From Actinopolyspora lacussalsi (GTDB lineage Bacteria > Actinomycetota > Actinomycetes > Mycobacteriales > Pseudonocardiaceae), in contig JAURUC010000001.1 of the NCBI GenBank assembly GCA_030803735.1, positions 648,501 through 712,500 of the forward strand: DNA of 64,000 nucleotides, read 5' to 3'. The notes under the pieces are model-generated. The model had not been told where the DNA came from and ran no database searches. It was given only the letters and a program-made list of their open reading frames with translations. The translations under genes and the position numbers were made by a program. Positions 35,545 to 44,205 of the stretch are shown piece after piece; within the stretch, counting starts at the first letter, position 1, and every line of letters starts with the position of its first letter.

Positions 35545-36957
35545 TTGATTCCGTGGTGGCTTGTGGCCGTGCTGATTTTCGGGGCGAATTTCGTGCTCTG
35601 GGGAAGTATGGGACTGCTCCGGATGATCACTACGAGTTGCGCCGCGTCTTACGACCGCGTGGCACGCCGGATCCGCCCACCGTTCTCGCGCCGCGGCTCC
35701 GGTTGCTTTCCCGGTGACGTCGACCTCGGACGGAGACGGGGTGCCGGTGGCGAGCCCCCCTTCGGCACCGATCGGGTGGCAGTGCTCATGGCCGCCCACA
35801 ACGAGGAGCTCGTGATCAACGACAGTTTGGAGTCGGTGACCGAACTCGTGCCACGCGACAACGTGTACGTGGTTTCGGACGGGTCCACGGACCGAACCGT
35901 CGAACTCGCCGAACGGGCGGGCGTGAACGTGATCAGCACCTGGAGCAACGTGGGGAAGGCGGGCGCGCTGCAGCAGGCGATCGAGCGGTTCCGCCTCGTC
36001 GAACACTATCCGGCCGTGCTGCTGCTGGACGCCGACACCCGGCTCGACAGGAACTACTTCCGGGCGGCCCTGCCGTTGTTCGGTGATCCGCGGGTCGCCG
36101 CGGTCGCCGGCTTCGTACGCACCGACTGGGACCGCGGCGGGCTCTCTCCATTGGGCAGGTTGCTGGTGTCCCACCGGCAGCGGATCTACGCGCTGAGCCA
36201 GTACCTGCTCAAGTTCGGTCAGACCTGGCTGCGGTGCAACGCCACACACATCGTTCCCGGCTTCGCCAGTATGTACCGCACCGAGGTGTTGCCCCACATC
36301 GAGATGAATCCACCCGGTCTGGTCATCGAGGACTTCAACATGACCTTCGAGGTGTATCAGAAACGGCTCGGCAAGGTCGGTTTCACGCCCGCCGCGGTGG
36401 CAGTGACACAGGATCCGGACAACCTTCGCGACTACGTCCGGCAGACCAAGCGCTGGGCGCTGGGACTGTGGCAGACCGTACGCCGACATCGCCCCAGGAC
36501 CAATCTGTTCACCTGCATGCTGTTGCTGCTGTTGACCGAACTGCTAACCAGCGGTCTGCTGATGGTCGTGCTGCCGCTCGTCCTCCTGCTGCTGCTGTTG
36601 CCGCTGTTCTTCCCCGGCACGGCCGATCTCGCCGTGCTGGGACCACTGCACGACGCGGTGTCGAGCTACGTCAGCCTGTCCTCGTTGCTGCTGGGCGTGG
36701 TGATAGTGGACCTGTCCCTGACCCTGCTGGTGGCTCTGGCGCTTCGCAAACCACGATTTCTCGTGTTCGGCGCCTTCTTCCTGTTCCTGCGGATACTGGA
36801 TGCCGCCCTGTCGCTGTACACCCTCCCGCTGGCATGGCTGACCAGGTCGTCGGGGCGGTGGCGGAGTCCGGGACGGCGTGCTCCCGCACCATCGCCGGTG
36901 GAGCCGACCTCTTCGGTCGGGGCCGATGTCACCACATCCAGTGGTTCAGGAGCGTGA
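35545..36957 (+). CDS. Processive glycosyltransferase family 2 (PgaC/NodC/HasA-like synthase)
   Basis: A 470-residue membrane synthase. One N-terminal span is followed by the GT2 catalytic domain: VAVLMAAHNEELVIND, DGSTDRTVELAE, the DxD in LLLDADTRLD, the catalytic ED in VIEDFNMTFEVYQKR, and the Q(x)xRW motif QTKRWALGLWQ that marks processive enzymes; three to four C-terminal spans follow. This set is typical of synthases that polymerise and export at once, such as poly-N-acetylglucosamine, chitooligosaccharide or hyaluronan synthase. TTG 35545 has GAGGAGG seven bases upstream. With the deacetylase and GH18 neighbours a partly deacetylated hexosamine polymer is the best guess. Confidence 0.92.
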   Translation: MIPWWLVAVLIFGANFVLWGSMGLLRMITTSCAASYDRVARRIRPPFSRRGSGCFPGDVDLGRRRGAGGEPPFGTDRVAVLMAAHNEELVINDSLESVTELVPRDNVYVVSDGSTDRTVELAERAGVNVISTWSNVGKAGALQQAIERFRLVEHYPAVLLLDADTRLDRNYFRAALPLFGDPRVAAVAGFVRTDWDRGGLSPLGRLLVSHRQRIYALSQYLLKFGQTWLRCNATHIVPGFASMYRTEVLPHIEMNPPGLVIEDFNMTFEVYQKRLGKVGFTPAAVAVTQDPDNLRDYVRQTKRWALGLWQTVRRHRPRTNLFTCMLLLLLTELLTSGLLMVVLPLVLLLLLLPLFFPGTADLAVLGPLHDAVSSYVSLSSLLLGVVIVDLSLTLLVALALRKPRFLVFGAFFLFLRILDAALSLYTLPLAWLTRSSGRWRSPGRRAPAPSPVEPTSSVGADVTTSSGSGA

Positions 36958-37094
36958 ACATCACGTCATTCGGCTCGGAACGTCTCGTGCGCCCGCCGGA
37001 GCGGCGCGTTCCCCTCGTGCTGCGCGTGCTGTGCGGCTACTGCAGAATTCGCCGGTACGGGAGGTAACCGCACCGGCCGTGTCCTGGGGGAAGC

Positions 37095-37781
37095 ATGCTC
37101 CGCCTGTTGCTCGTGGACGAACAACGCATGTTCGTCGAGGCTCTCACGCAGTACCTGTCCACCGAGTCGGACCTCTGGGTGTCCGACAGCGCGTATCCGA
37201 GCGAGACGGATCTGCTCGACCGGGCACGAATCGCCTGGCCCGACGTCGCTGTCGTCGACATCGCGATACTGCGAAATCGCGTGCACGAAGTGCTGCGAAG
37301 ACTCGAAGAAGCGTGTCCCGACGCGCGGGTGGTGGTGCTGAGCTCGACCCTCGACCCGGAGCCCGCGGTGCGTGCCGCGCGGGCCGGCGCGGCCGCCTGG
37401 CTGCCCAAGGAGCGTGGCATCACCGAACTGGTCGAGGTCATTCGGCTGGTCGGTCGCGGACACGCCTGGTACCCCCCTGAAGTGCTCGCTGAGGTACTGT
37501 GCGCGTTGCGGCAGGAGGCCGGCCCCGTCGGGACCGGCGATGATCCGCTCGCCGTCCTCAGCGTGCGCGAGCGCCAAGTGCTGGGCGTCATGGCGGAGGG
37601 CAAACGTGGTCGGCAGATAGCCGCCGAACTCTTCATATCGGTGCAGACGGTTCGCAAGCACACTCGCGGCATCCTCACCAAGCTCAACGTGCACACTCAA
37701 CTCGAGGCGGCCATGCTCGCCAATTCCGGGGGAGAGACGCCCGTCCTCTCGGAAACCACCGTGCGTGCTCTGCCGCGGTAG
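37095..37781 (+). CDS. NarL-family response regulator without adjacent kinase
   Basis: A 228-residue response regulator. The receiver has Asp8-Glu9, phosphoacceptor Asp55 (VAVVDIAILR) and Lys in WLPKERG; the C-terminal LuxR-type domain is LSVRERQVLGVMAEGKRGRQ followed by ISVQTVRKHTRGILTKL. ATG 37095 follows GGGGGAAGC. There is no kinase gene in the cluster, and the gene lies between the GT2 and a GT4 gene with 5 bp to the latter, so it is co-transcribed with polysaccharide genes and probably regulates them. Confidence 0.92.
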   Translation: MLRLLLVDEQRMFVEALTQYLSTESDLWVSDSAYPSETDLLDRARIAWPDVAVVDIAILRNRVHEVLRRLEEACPDARVVVLSSTLDPEPAVRAARAGAAAWLPKERGITELVEVIRLVGRGHAWYPPEVLAEVLCALRQEAGPVGTGDDPLAVLSVRERQVLGVMAEGKRGRQIAAELFISVQTVRKHTRGILTKLNVHTQLEAAMLANSGGETPVLSETTVRALPR

Positions 37782-37786
37782 ACGAG

Positions 37787-38917
37787 ATGCGCGAGCACCC
37801 ACGGGTAGCCACCGTCATCACGCGTCTGGAGGGCGGGGCCGGATTGGTGGCCCTGCGCTGCGCACTCGCGCAACATGCCGACTCCTGGCCGGTCACCCTC
37901 GTCACCGGCAGCGACGGGGAACTGGTGAGGCACGCGGAACGGGCCGGACTCGACGTCGTGGTGGAACCGGCACTGCGCAAGCCGATCGTCCCCTGGTGGG
38001 ACCTCGTCGCGCTGTTCCGGTTGACCGCGTTGTTCGCCCGGGCAGGGTTCGACGTCGTGCACACCCACACCGCCAAGGCCGGGGCCCTCGGGCGGGTGGC
38101 CGCCCGGCTGTCAGCGGTGCCGCGAGTGGTGCACACGTACCACGGGTTCCCGTTCCACCGGTTTCAGGCGCGCTGGTTGCGACTCTGCTACGCGGCGGTG
38201 GAACGGCTGCTCGGCCGACTCACCGACGATGTGCTGTGCGTGGGGGAGGGGGTCGCGAACGAGGCGACGCGACTCGGGCTGGCCACCTCCGATCGGATCC
38301 GCGCCGTCGGCGTTCCCGTTTCGCTGGAGCCCCCACGCGCGGACGCCGAGAGTCGACGCCGAGCCCGTCGTGCGCTTCGCATCCCCTACGACCGGCTGGT
38401 CGTCGGTGCTGTCGGGAGGCTGACCTACCAGAAGGCGCCGGAGGACCTCGTCGACGCACTGGCCCGGCTGCCCCGCACGGATGTTTGTGGTGTCTGGCTC
38501 GGCGAGGGGGAGCTGCGGGACCGGATCGAACGTTTGGCACGGGAGCGGCTCGGTGACCGCTTCGTGTTCGCGGGGCATCGTTCGGATGTCGCCGAGCTGC
38601 TGCCCGCCTTCGACGTGTTCGTCCTGCCCAGCAGGTACGAAGGGCTGCCGTTGGCGGTGATCGAGGCCATGCTGTGTGGGCTCCCCGTTGTGGCCACGGC
38701 GGTCAACGCTGTCCCGGACCTCGTAGTGACAGGGCACAACGGGGTGCTGGTTCCGCCACGCCGCCCCGATCTGTTGGCCGGAGCGCTCTCCGACCTGCTG
38801 GAGGACCCGGCCGAACGGGCCCGCATGGGAAGTGCTGGTAACCGCGGTATCGACGGTGAGCGGTTCGGCATCGCGGCGGTCACCCGCGAGCTGGGGTCCG
38901 TTTACCGGGGTAAATGA
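37787..38917 (+). CDS. Glycosyltransferase family 4
   Basis: A 376-residue GT-B enzyme. The acceptor domain begins VATVITRLEGGAGLVALRCA and contains DVVHTHTAKAGALGRVAARL, common in enzymes that build O-antigen or EPS repeats; the donor domain has VVGAVGRLTYQKAPEDLV, VWLGEGELRDRIERLA and the EX7E-region LPSRYEGLPLAVIEA. ATG 37787 lies 5 bp after the regulator stop. It is likely to add one sugar of the same polymer as the GT4 at 32180. Confidence 0.92.
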   Translation: MREHPRVATVITRLEGGAGLVALRCALAQHADSWPVTLVTGSDGELVRHAERAGLDVVVEPALRKPIVPWWDLVALFRLTALFARAGFDVVHTHTAKAGALGRVAARLSAVPRVVHTYHGFPFHRFQARWLRLCYAAVERLLGRLTDDVLCVGEGVANEATRLGLATSDRIRAVGVPVSLEPPRADAESRRRARRALRIPYDRLVVGAVGRLTYQKAPEDLVDALARLPRTDVCGVWLGEGELRDRIERLARERLGDRFVFAGHRSDVAELLPAFDVFVLPSRYEGLPLAVIEAMLCGLPVVATAVNAVPDLVVTGHNGVLVPPRRPDLLAGALSDLLEDPAERARMGSAGNRGIDGERFGIAAVTRELGSVYRGK

Positions 38918-39181
38918 ATCTCTTGCTACTTAACGGATTCGAACAACGACAGAGCGTGCGCGTGCCGTCCGCAGCGGGTATAACACCAGTGTGGCGACTG
39001 TGGTGCTCTTTCGAACCCGAGTCGGCGGGGGGCCGCCCGAGCCCGACCGCACTGAAACGCCGGTGGAAGCGTAGGGGACGCGTCCACATCGGCTTGTCGA
39101 GGCCGTGAGCGTGAGGTCGGGATCCGTGGTGCACCGCGAACGGGCTCCGGCGGGATCACGGCTGACCACGAGGGGGAAACA

Positions 39182-39850
39182 ATGGCTGACCTGGTGCTGG
39201 GGGACAATCACACGGTGTTCGTAGAGGCACTGGTAACGGTGCTCCCACAGCGGGGACTCAACGTGCTGGACACCGCGCACAGCATCACCGAGACCGTACG
39301 CAGCGTGCGTCGCAACAAACCCGACGTGTGCGTGCTGGAGAGGTTCTTCACCGATGGCGACTCCCTGAACCGCCTGGACGAGATCACGGCCGCCGGAGGA
39401 TCACGAATGCGGGTGCTGCTGCTCACCGCGGACTCCGACGCGGATGGTATGCGCCGCGCGATGCGGGAGGGGGCCATCGGTTACGTCACCAAGATGTGTG
39501 GACTGACCGCCCTGGTGGAGGCCGTGGGCAAGGCCGCGGCAGGGGAACCGGTCACCCGCCTGCCCCGTCTCCCCGAAGGTCGCAGCACCAGTGTCAGCCT
39601 GCCGAACAGCCACGATCGCGCATCGCCGCGGATGTCGTTGACACCCCGGGAACAGGACTGCCTGCGCCTGCTCGTCTCGGGGGCTCGTACCACGACCATG
39701 GCCAAGCAACTGGGAGTCTCCAGCACGACGGTACGCACCCACGTGCAGGCGTTGCTGGGCAAACTGGGCGTGCACTCCAGACTGGAAGCCGCCACCTTGG
39801 CGGTACGGCACAGTCTGCTGGAACCTCCTGACGAGGACGAGGCGAGCTGA
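39182..39850 (+). CDS. Atypical NarL-family response regulator with Glu at the phosphorylation site
   Basis: A 222-residue regulator. The receiver has Asp8 and the Lys of YVTKMCG, but the phosphoacceptor place in PDVCVLERFF is Glu53 instead of Asp. A Glu there often mimics the phosphorylated state, so the protein may be always active or controlled by another signal. The LuxR-type DNA-binding domain is intact (LTPREQDCLRLLVSGARTTTMA, then VSSTTVRTHVQALLGKL). GAGGGGGAAAC before ATG 39182 sets the start. It resembles the regulator at 37095 in layout, closes the polysaccharide cluster, and has no partner kinase. 264 bp upstream give room for its own promoter. Confidence 0.9.
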   Translation: MADLVLGDNHTVFVEALVTVLPQRGLNVLDTAHSITETVRSVRRNKPDVCVLERFFTDGDSLNRLDEITAAGGSRMRVLLLTADSDADGMRRAMREGAIGYVTKMCGLTALVEAVGKAAAGEPVTRLPRLPEGRSTSVSLPNSHDRASPRMSLTPREQDCLRLLVSGARTTTMAKQLGVSSTTVRTHVQALLGKLGVHSRLEAATLAVRHSLLEPPDEDEAS

Positions 39851-39862
39851 CCGGAGCTCGTC

Positions 39863-39892
39863 CATCACCGCTTCCGAGTGGAAGCGGTGATG
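39863..39892 (+). terminator. Hairpin after the atypical regulator
   Basis: A perfect 13-bp stem (CATCACCGCTTCC at 39863-39875, its complement at 39880-39892) with the 4-nt loop GAGT begins 12 bases after the regulator stop. It probably ends the polysaccharide cluster. Confidence 0.75.
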
Positions 39893-39903
39893 CCGGTGAG
39901 TCG

Positions 39904-39944
39904 GGTGCTTCCGGCACGAGCCGACCGCTCGTGCCGGAAGCACC
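39904..39944 (-). terminator. Hairpin after the aldose epimerase gene
   Basis: A perfect 17-bp stem (39904-39920 with 39928-39944) and 7-nt loop, four bases beyond the stop of the reverse-strand aldose epimerase. Its stem contains GTGCTTCCGGCACGAG. Together with the hairpin at 39863 it separates two convergent units; neither has a T-run. Confidence 0.75.
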
Positions 39945-39948
39945 GCCT

Positions 39949-41019
39949 TCACCGGGGTACCAGCACGCCCCACGTTCCGGTGTGTCGCTCACCGGGACGC
40001 ACCACTCGCACGGCCTCGCCGGTCACGAACGCGTTCGGCGGGCAGGTGTTCGGTTCCACCGTGATTCCCGAGCGGGCCGGCTGCGGGCGCTGTTCGCTGG
40101 GAGCGTCGTCGGTGTAGACCTGGAGGTAGCCGTAGGACTCGTCCACCCACAGCAGCACGTCGAGTCCGTCGGTACGCCCGAATCGTACGGTCGCGTGGCC
40201 GCGTCGATTCCGCGCCAGATCCTTGAAGGCCGTGTCCATACTGGTCGAACCGATGGTCCTGCCGCTCCGGAAGTCGTACTCGGTTCCCGCGACCGAGGCG
40301 GTACCCGTCGGGATGAGCCGTTCGTTGGTGCGATAGTAGGTCGCCGCGGGCAGCCGGAGCTCCATGCCGTCGGTACCGCCCGTCCCGGCGGCGATGTAGG
40401 TGTGATTCGCCCATCCCACGGGTGCTTCGTGCTCGCCCGCGTTCTCGGCGGTCAACGTGCACCGCACACCGTGGCGGTCGACGCTGTACTCCACCAGGAA
40501 CGCCATGCGGAAGGGATAGCCGTACTGCGGGTGCAGCAGGTACCGCAGCGACACGCTGTCGGTTCGGTGCCGCACCGGTTCCCACTCCACGAAGTTCATC
40601 AACCCGTGCAGTGCCGCCTGCCTCGAGGGTTCGTTGATCGGAACCCGCAGCCGCTCACCGTTGAACTCGTAGGTTCCCCGGTCGATCCGATTGGGCCAGG
40701 GCAGGATCGTTTTGCCCTGGAAGCCCTCGCCCACCTCGTCCGGGGAATGAGTAAGCAGCATCTCCTCGCCCGACACCCGCCAGGAGAGCAGGGTCGCCGC
40801 CACCCCGCCCACGAGCGCACGGTGGTGCCCCGAACGGATCTCGTAGAGCCTGCCGCTCGCGCTCTGTTCCCCACCACCGTGGCCGGGCAGGTGGTGCCCG
40901 CCCCCGGAAGATCGTGCGGCGGCTCTGCCGCCCAGCGCCGCGGCCGCGCTCGTCGCGGTGAGAGTGGTCAGCGCGCCGCGCCTGCTCCAGCCACTCCTCG
41001 TCGGTCCGGCATCGGTCAA
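39949..41019 (-). CDS. Tat-exported aldose 1-epimerase (galactose mutarotase-like)
   Basis: A 356-residue protein. It begins with a twin-arginine signal (SGWSRRGALTTLTATSAAAA), so it is folded inside and exported. The galactose mutarotase-like domain has ILPWPNRIDRGTYEFNG, the His of LHGLMNF, the catalytic His of GWANHTYIAAG and the catalytic Glu in ITVEPNTCPPNAF. TTG 41019 preceded by AAGGGAG is the likely start; the frame stays open to 41196 without a ribosome site and would hide the signal peptide. It follows the secreted GH2 enzyme by 121 bp in one unit, so it may interconvert anomers of sugars that GH2 frees outside the cell. Confidence 0.88.
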   Translation of the reverse strand: MTDAGPTRSGWSRRGALTTLTATSAAAALGGRAAARSSGGGHHLPGHGGGEQSASGRLYEIRSGHHRALVGGVAATLLSWRVSGEEMLLTHSPDEVGEGFQGKTILPWPNRIDRGTYEFNGERLRVPINEPSRQAALHGLMNFVEWEPVRHRTDSVSLRYLLHPQYGYPFRMAFLVEYSVDRHGVRCTLTAENAGEHEAPVGWANHTYIAAGTGGTDGMELRLPAATYYRTNERLIPTGTASVAGTEYDFRSGRTIGSTSMDTAFKDLARNRRGHATVRFGRTDGLDVLLWVDESYGYLQVYTDDAPSEQRPQPARSGITVEPNTCPPNAFVTGEAVRVVRPGERHTGTWGVLVPR

Positions 41020-41140
41020 GGGAGCTCCCTTCTTGTCGAAGCCCGTGGAGTTTCTCCGATCGGGTTCTCGGGATGTTCTGTCGGAGAGGACCGGGTGGGG
41101 GAACGCGCGGTTCCGCCCACCCGGCCGGAGCACGAGGAGC

Positions 41141-42997
41141 TCACGGGCTGCCGGATTCGATGATCGCCTCGTTGTCCGCCCGGATCGAGGCGACATCCGG
41201 CTTGGTGACCCTCCTGTCGTAGGTCATCAGGCCGTTGACCTCGTTCTCCACGTCCGAGACCTGGGTGTAGACCGCGGCCGACAGGCCGTTTCGCTCGATC
41301 GCGCCGATCAGGTCGTCGCTGAGCTGGCCGTAGCGCTCGGTGAGTTCGGCCCGAGTGTCGGTCATCTCGTAGGCTTCCGGCCGGCCCGGCCAGAGGTGTC
41401 CCTGCTCGACCAGTCCGAGGCCGCCGTACTCGCCGTCGACCGCCGCTCGTTCGGCGGTGGCCTCCGGAGTGCCCGGCCCCACGTAGGTGTGATCGTCGTA
41501 GATGTCGCCCGCTCCAGTGTCCGGCAACGAGTTACAGCAGTTCACTCCGCTGGCGGCGTTCACGAGCCTGCTGGGGTCCTGCCGCTGGATCCGCTCCGTG
41601 ACGCGGGCGGTGTCGAACTCACCCCATCCCTCGTTGAACGGCACCCAGGTCACCAGCGAGGTCACGCTGTCGAGCTGATCGACGACGGCGGTAGTCTCGG
41701 CCTCGAACTTCGTCCTGGCCTCCTTCGATGGCACGCCGTTGGTGCCGCCGGTTTGGGCCGTAAGGGAGGGCATGTCCTGCCAGACCAGCATGCCCATCCG
41801 GTCGGCCCAGTAGTACCAGCGCTTCGGGGCGACCTTGATGTGCTTGCGGAGCATGTTGAAGCCCATCCGCTTGGCCTGCGCTATGTCGTGACGCATGGCC
41901 TCGTCCGCGGGCGGGGTGTGCAGTCCGTCCGGCCAGAAGCCCTGGTCGAGCATCCCCTGCTGGAACAGGATCTTCCCGTTGAGGGCGAGTCGTTTTCTGC
42001 CCTGCGAGTCCTCGATCAGTCCGATCGAACGCATCCCCGCGTAACTGGCGACGCGGTCCAGTTCACGGCCGTCGGCGTCCAACAGGCGTACGGTCAGGTC
42101 GTAGAGGTACGGATCGTCGGGACTCCACGTTCGCGGGTTCGGAACCGGCGCCCGCACGGTCGAGCCCGCTTCCGTGGTGGTCCGGGAGACCACCCCGCCA
42201 TCCGGGCGCGATACCATCGTTTCCACGCTCGCGGCCCGGGTGCCTCGGATCTCGGGTTCCAGCTGGAACGTCTCCGCCTCGAGCCGCGGTGTGATGTTCA
42301 GTTCCGCCAGGTGCGTCCGCGATACCGGCTCCAGCCACACGGTCTGCCAGATGCCGGAGGAACCCGTGTAGAAGATCCCGCCGGGATTGTCGGTCTGCTT
42401 GCCGACGGGGTACTGACCCCGTTCGTTGGCGTCCGTGACAGCCACGGTCACTCGTTGCCGTGATCCCGGCCGCAGCGCGTCGGTCACGTCGACCGTGAAC
42501 GAGGTGTAACCACCCCGGTGGGAACCGACTCGCTCACCGTTGACCCAGACCGTCGACTCCTGGTCTACGGCCCCGAAGTGCAACAGCAACTCGTCGCCGC
42601 GCCAGTGGGGCGGCACCCGGAAGTCGCGGCGGTAGAGCATGTGGTCGTCGTGCCGCTGAATGCCGGAGAGCGCGGACTCGACCGGGTAGGGGACCAGGAT
42701 CCGTTCGCCCAGGTCCTGTTGGTTCCGGTCCGGAGGGCCGGCACCGCCCGCGTACTCCCATTCGCCGTTCAGGTTCTGCCAGCGCTCGCGTTTCAGCTGG
42801 GGGCGCGGGTACTCGGGAAGCGCGTTGTCCGGTCCCACCTGATCCGTCCACGGCGTGGTCAGTGGTGCTTCAGCCGGTGACCTGTGCTCGACGGGATGAG
42901 CTGCCGCCGCCGGAGCGGCACCCAGCGCCAACGCGACGGTCATCGAGAGCACACCCAGGTTCCCGGCCGTCACACGACGCGGTGGTCGTGACTGCAT
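41141..42997 (-). CDS. Secreted glycoside hydrolase family 2 (beta-galactosidase/glucuronidase-like)
   Basis: A 618-residue protein with a Sec signal peptide (about 1-33, hydrophobic LGVLSMTVALALGAAPAAAA). It has the sugar-binding beta domain (ERWQNLNGEWEYAGG, YRRDFRVPPHW, VWVNGERVGSHRGGYTSF), an immunoglobulin-like domain, and the TIM barrel with acid/base Glu456 in TWVPFNEGWGEFD and a likely nucleophile Glu in DGEYGGLG. The linkage is not fixed: this short GH2 form occurs in galactosidases, mannosidases and glucuronidases. GAGGAGGATCG before ATG 42997 sets the start. It forms a unit with the aldose epimerase. Confidence 0.9.
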   Translation of the reverse strand: MQSRPPRRVTAGNLGVLSMTVALALGAAPAAAAHPVEHRSPAEAPLTTPWTDQVGPDNALPEYPRPQLKRERWQNLNGEWEYAGGAGPPDRNQQDLGERILVPYPVESALSGIQRHDDHMLYRRDFRVPPHWRGDELLLHFGAVDQESTVWVNGERVGSHRGGYTSFTVDVTDALRPGSRQRVTVAVTDANERGQYPVGKQTDNPGGIFYTGSSGIWQTVWLEPVSRTHLAELNITPRLEAETFQLEPEIRGTRAASVETMVSRPDGGVVSRTTTEAGSTVRAPVPNPRTWSPDDPYLYDLTVRLLDADGRELDRVASYAGMRSIGLIEDSQGRKRLALNGKILFQQGMLDQGFWPDGLHTPPADEAMRHDIAQAKRMGFNMLRKHIKVAPKRWYYWADRMGMLVWQDMPSLTAQTGGTNGVPSKEARTKFEAETTAVVDQLDSVTSLVTWVPFNEGWGEFDTARVTERIQRQDPSRLVNAASGVNCCNSLPDTGAGDIYDDHTYVGPGTPEATAERAAVDGEYGGLGLVEQGHLWPGRPEAYEMTDTRAELTERYGQLSDDLIGAIERNGLSAAVYTQVSDVENEVNGLMTYDRRVTKPDVASIRADNEAIIESGSP

Positions 42998-44205
42998 CGA
43001 TCCTCCTCACACGGTGTCGGGCGATCCTCATCCGTGTTGAGAGCGTCGGAACCTCCACCTAGGAGGCACATGTAACAACAAAGAGCAACACAACCGGACT
43101 TAAATCACCATTAACAAACATTAATGAGCCAGGACACATCTCACGTCAACATCGGTGCACGAGATTGCTCCGTCCGGTGCAACGCTGTGAACTCGAATGG
43201 CGGCACAGTGTCAGTTTGCGAGGTCGTTCGCGTGGCATCCGGCAGACGCGCCGAGCGGACGTCGACGACCCATGTCGGGCCACACCGGCACCCGGCCACG
43301 AGCAGTGGTTCCCGGCCGTCGCGAAGCCGTGTAGGTGGCGGGGTGCGGCTAGCGACCGCTCGTGTGGTTCGAAGGGGCGAACGACTCGGGGACCGCTCAG
43401 CCGGCCGGGACGGGCCTCCCGGCTCCGCGGGCTCCGATCGATTGCACTCCGGACGGCGGAACAGGAATCCAGCACAATCGATTAGAATGATTGTCGACAA
43501 TAATAAAGTGGGAAAAGGGTCGATTTCGCGGATCTCGCGGAGGACTGTCGACGGGTTTGTGAGTCTTTGATCATTCTTCTCGCCGAGAAGTGGTGTTGAC
43601 CTGGACGAACAGCGTCTTCGTCGCGGAAGAGTGGGGTATCACACCCCGGGCCGGGGTGGGGCGTAACATCCGGGGTCCCTCCTTCGATGGAAGGGGCGCA
43701 GGCGAATAAAGAATCAGTGCGGCACCGCGGTCGCGTTGTTCATTTCATCGGATCGTACGGTTGCACTATTCGTCCCCGTTGTGGTATGCGGCGTACGCGC
43801 ATTGTACTGCATCTTTGGCGTGATTGCCTTTGCCGGATCGTGACCCCTGGTGCGGAAAACTAAATTCTCCCTGGTGACGCCCTATTTTTTACTTAGGGTA
43901 ACTGTGCGAATCACGCGATCATCCTATTTCTATGATTAGGGTCACAGCTGAATGTGCTTGCATTTTTCGTGAATGCGAATAAGTTGGGTTCTCGGCGTAC
44001 GGAATCTGCGTCGGGATCGGGCGGCAAAGGTGCCGACCGAGTGTGCTGACCGGTGCCAGTGCGCGGCCCGCCAGTTGGCTGCCCGCACCGGTGCGGTGTG
44101 CCCCTTGTGAGGTGCCCCGGCGCGCCCGTGAAGGCTCGGGGCGGTGAATTCACCGTGGTTCCGAGCGATGCAGTGGCGCTTGACCAACGCGAGTGGGAGC
44201 TGAGT
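42998..44205. promoter_or_regulatory. 1.2-kb upstream region of the betaine operon (and GH2 promoter)
   Basis: No credible gene; open frames on both strands are Arg/Ser/Thr rich without ribosome sites. 43060-43125 is AT rich with ATTAACAAACATTAATG and should hold the GH2 promoter. ATTGTCGACAAT at 43490-43501 is a perfect palindrome. 43576-43700 is dense in short hairpins (CTTCTCGCCGAGAAG at 43576-43590, GGGGT/ACCCC at 43633-43647, CCTTC/GAAGG near 43691-43704), so it could be a structured leader or terminator. 43750-43980 is AT rich and is the likely promoter zone of the methyltransferase gene. Confidence 0.5.
43880..43941 (+). promoter_or_regulatory. Two repeated CCTA...TAGGG motifs upstream of the betaine operon
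   Basis: CCCTA (43880-43884) with TAGGG (43894-43898), and CCTA (43923-43926) with TAGGG (43937-43941), form two similar inverted repeats; the full forms share CCTATTT and TTAGGGT. Their starts are 42 bp apart, four helical turns, so one protein could bind both on the same DNA face. They lie 265-325 bp before the methyltransferase start in an AT-rich patch. Confidence 0.45.

Noticed and set aside
43124..43570. Forward frame of 148 codons upstream of the betaine operon, overlapped by reverse frames
   Set aside because: Arg/Gly/Ser rich, no ribosome site, and overlaps likely promoter sequence.
43560..43720. A c-di-AMP (ydaO), SAM or glycine riboswitch before the betaine synthase
   Set aside because: Stems are present and GGCGCAGGCGAAT faintly recalls riboswitch cores, but the conserved blocks of none of these classes could be aligned by eye. 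Kept only as a finding about a possible leader.
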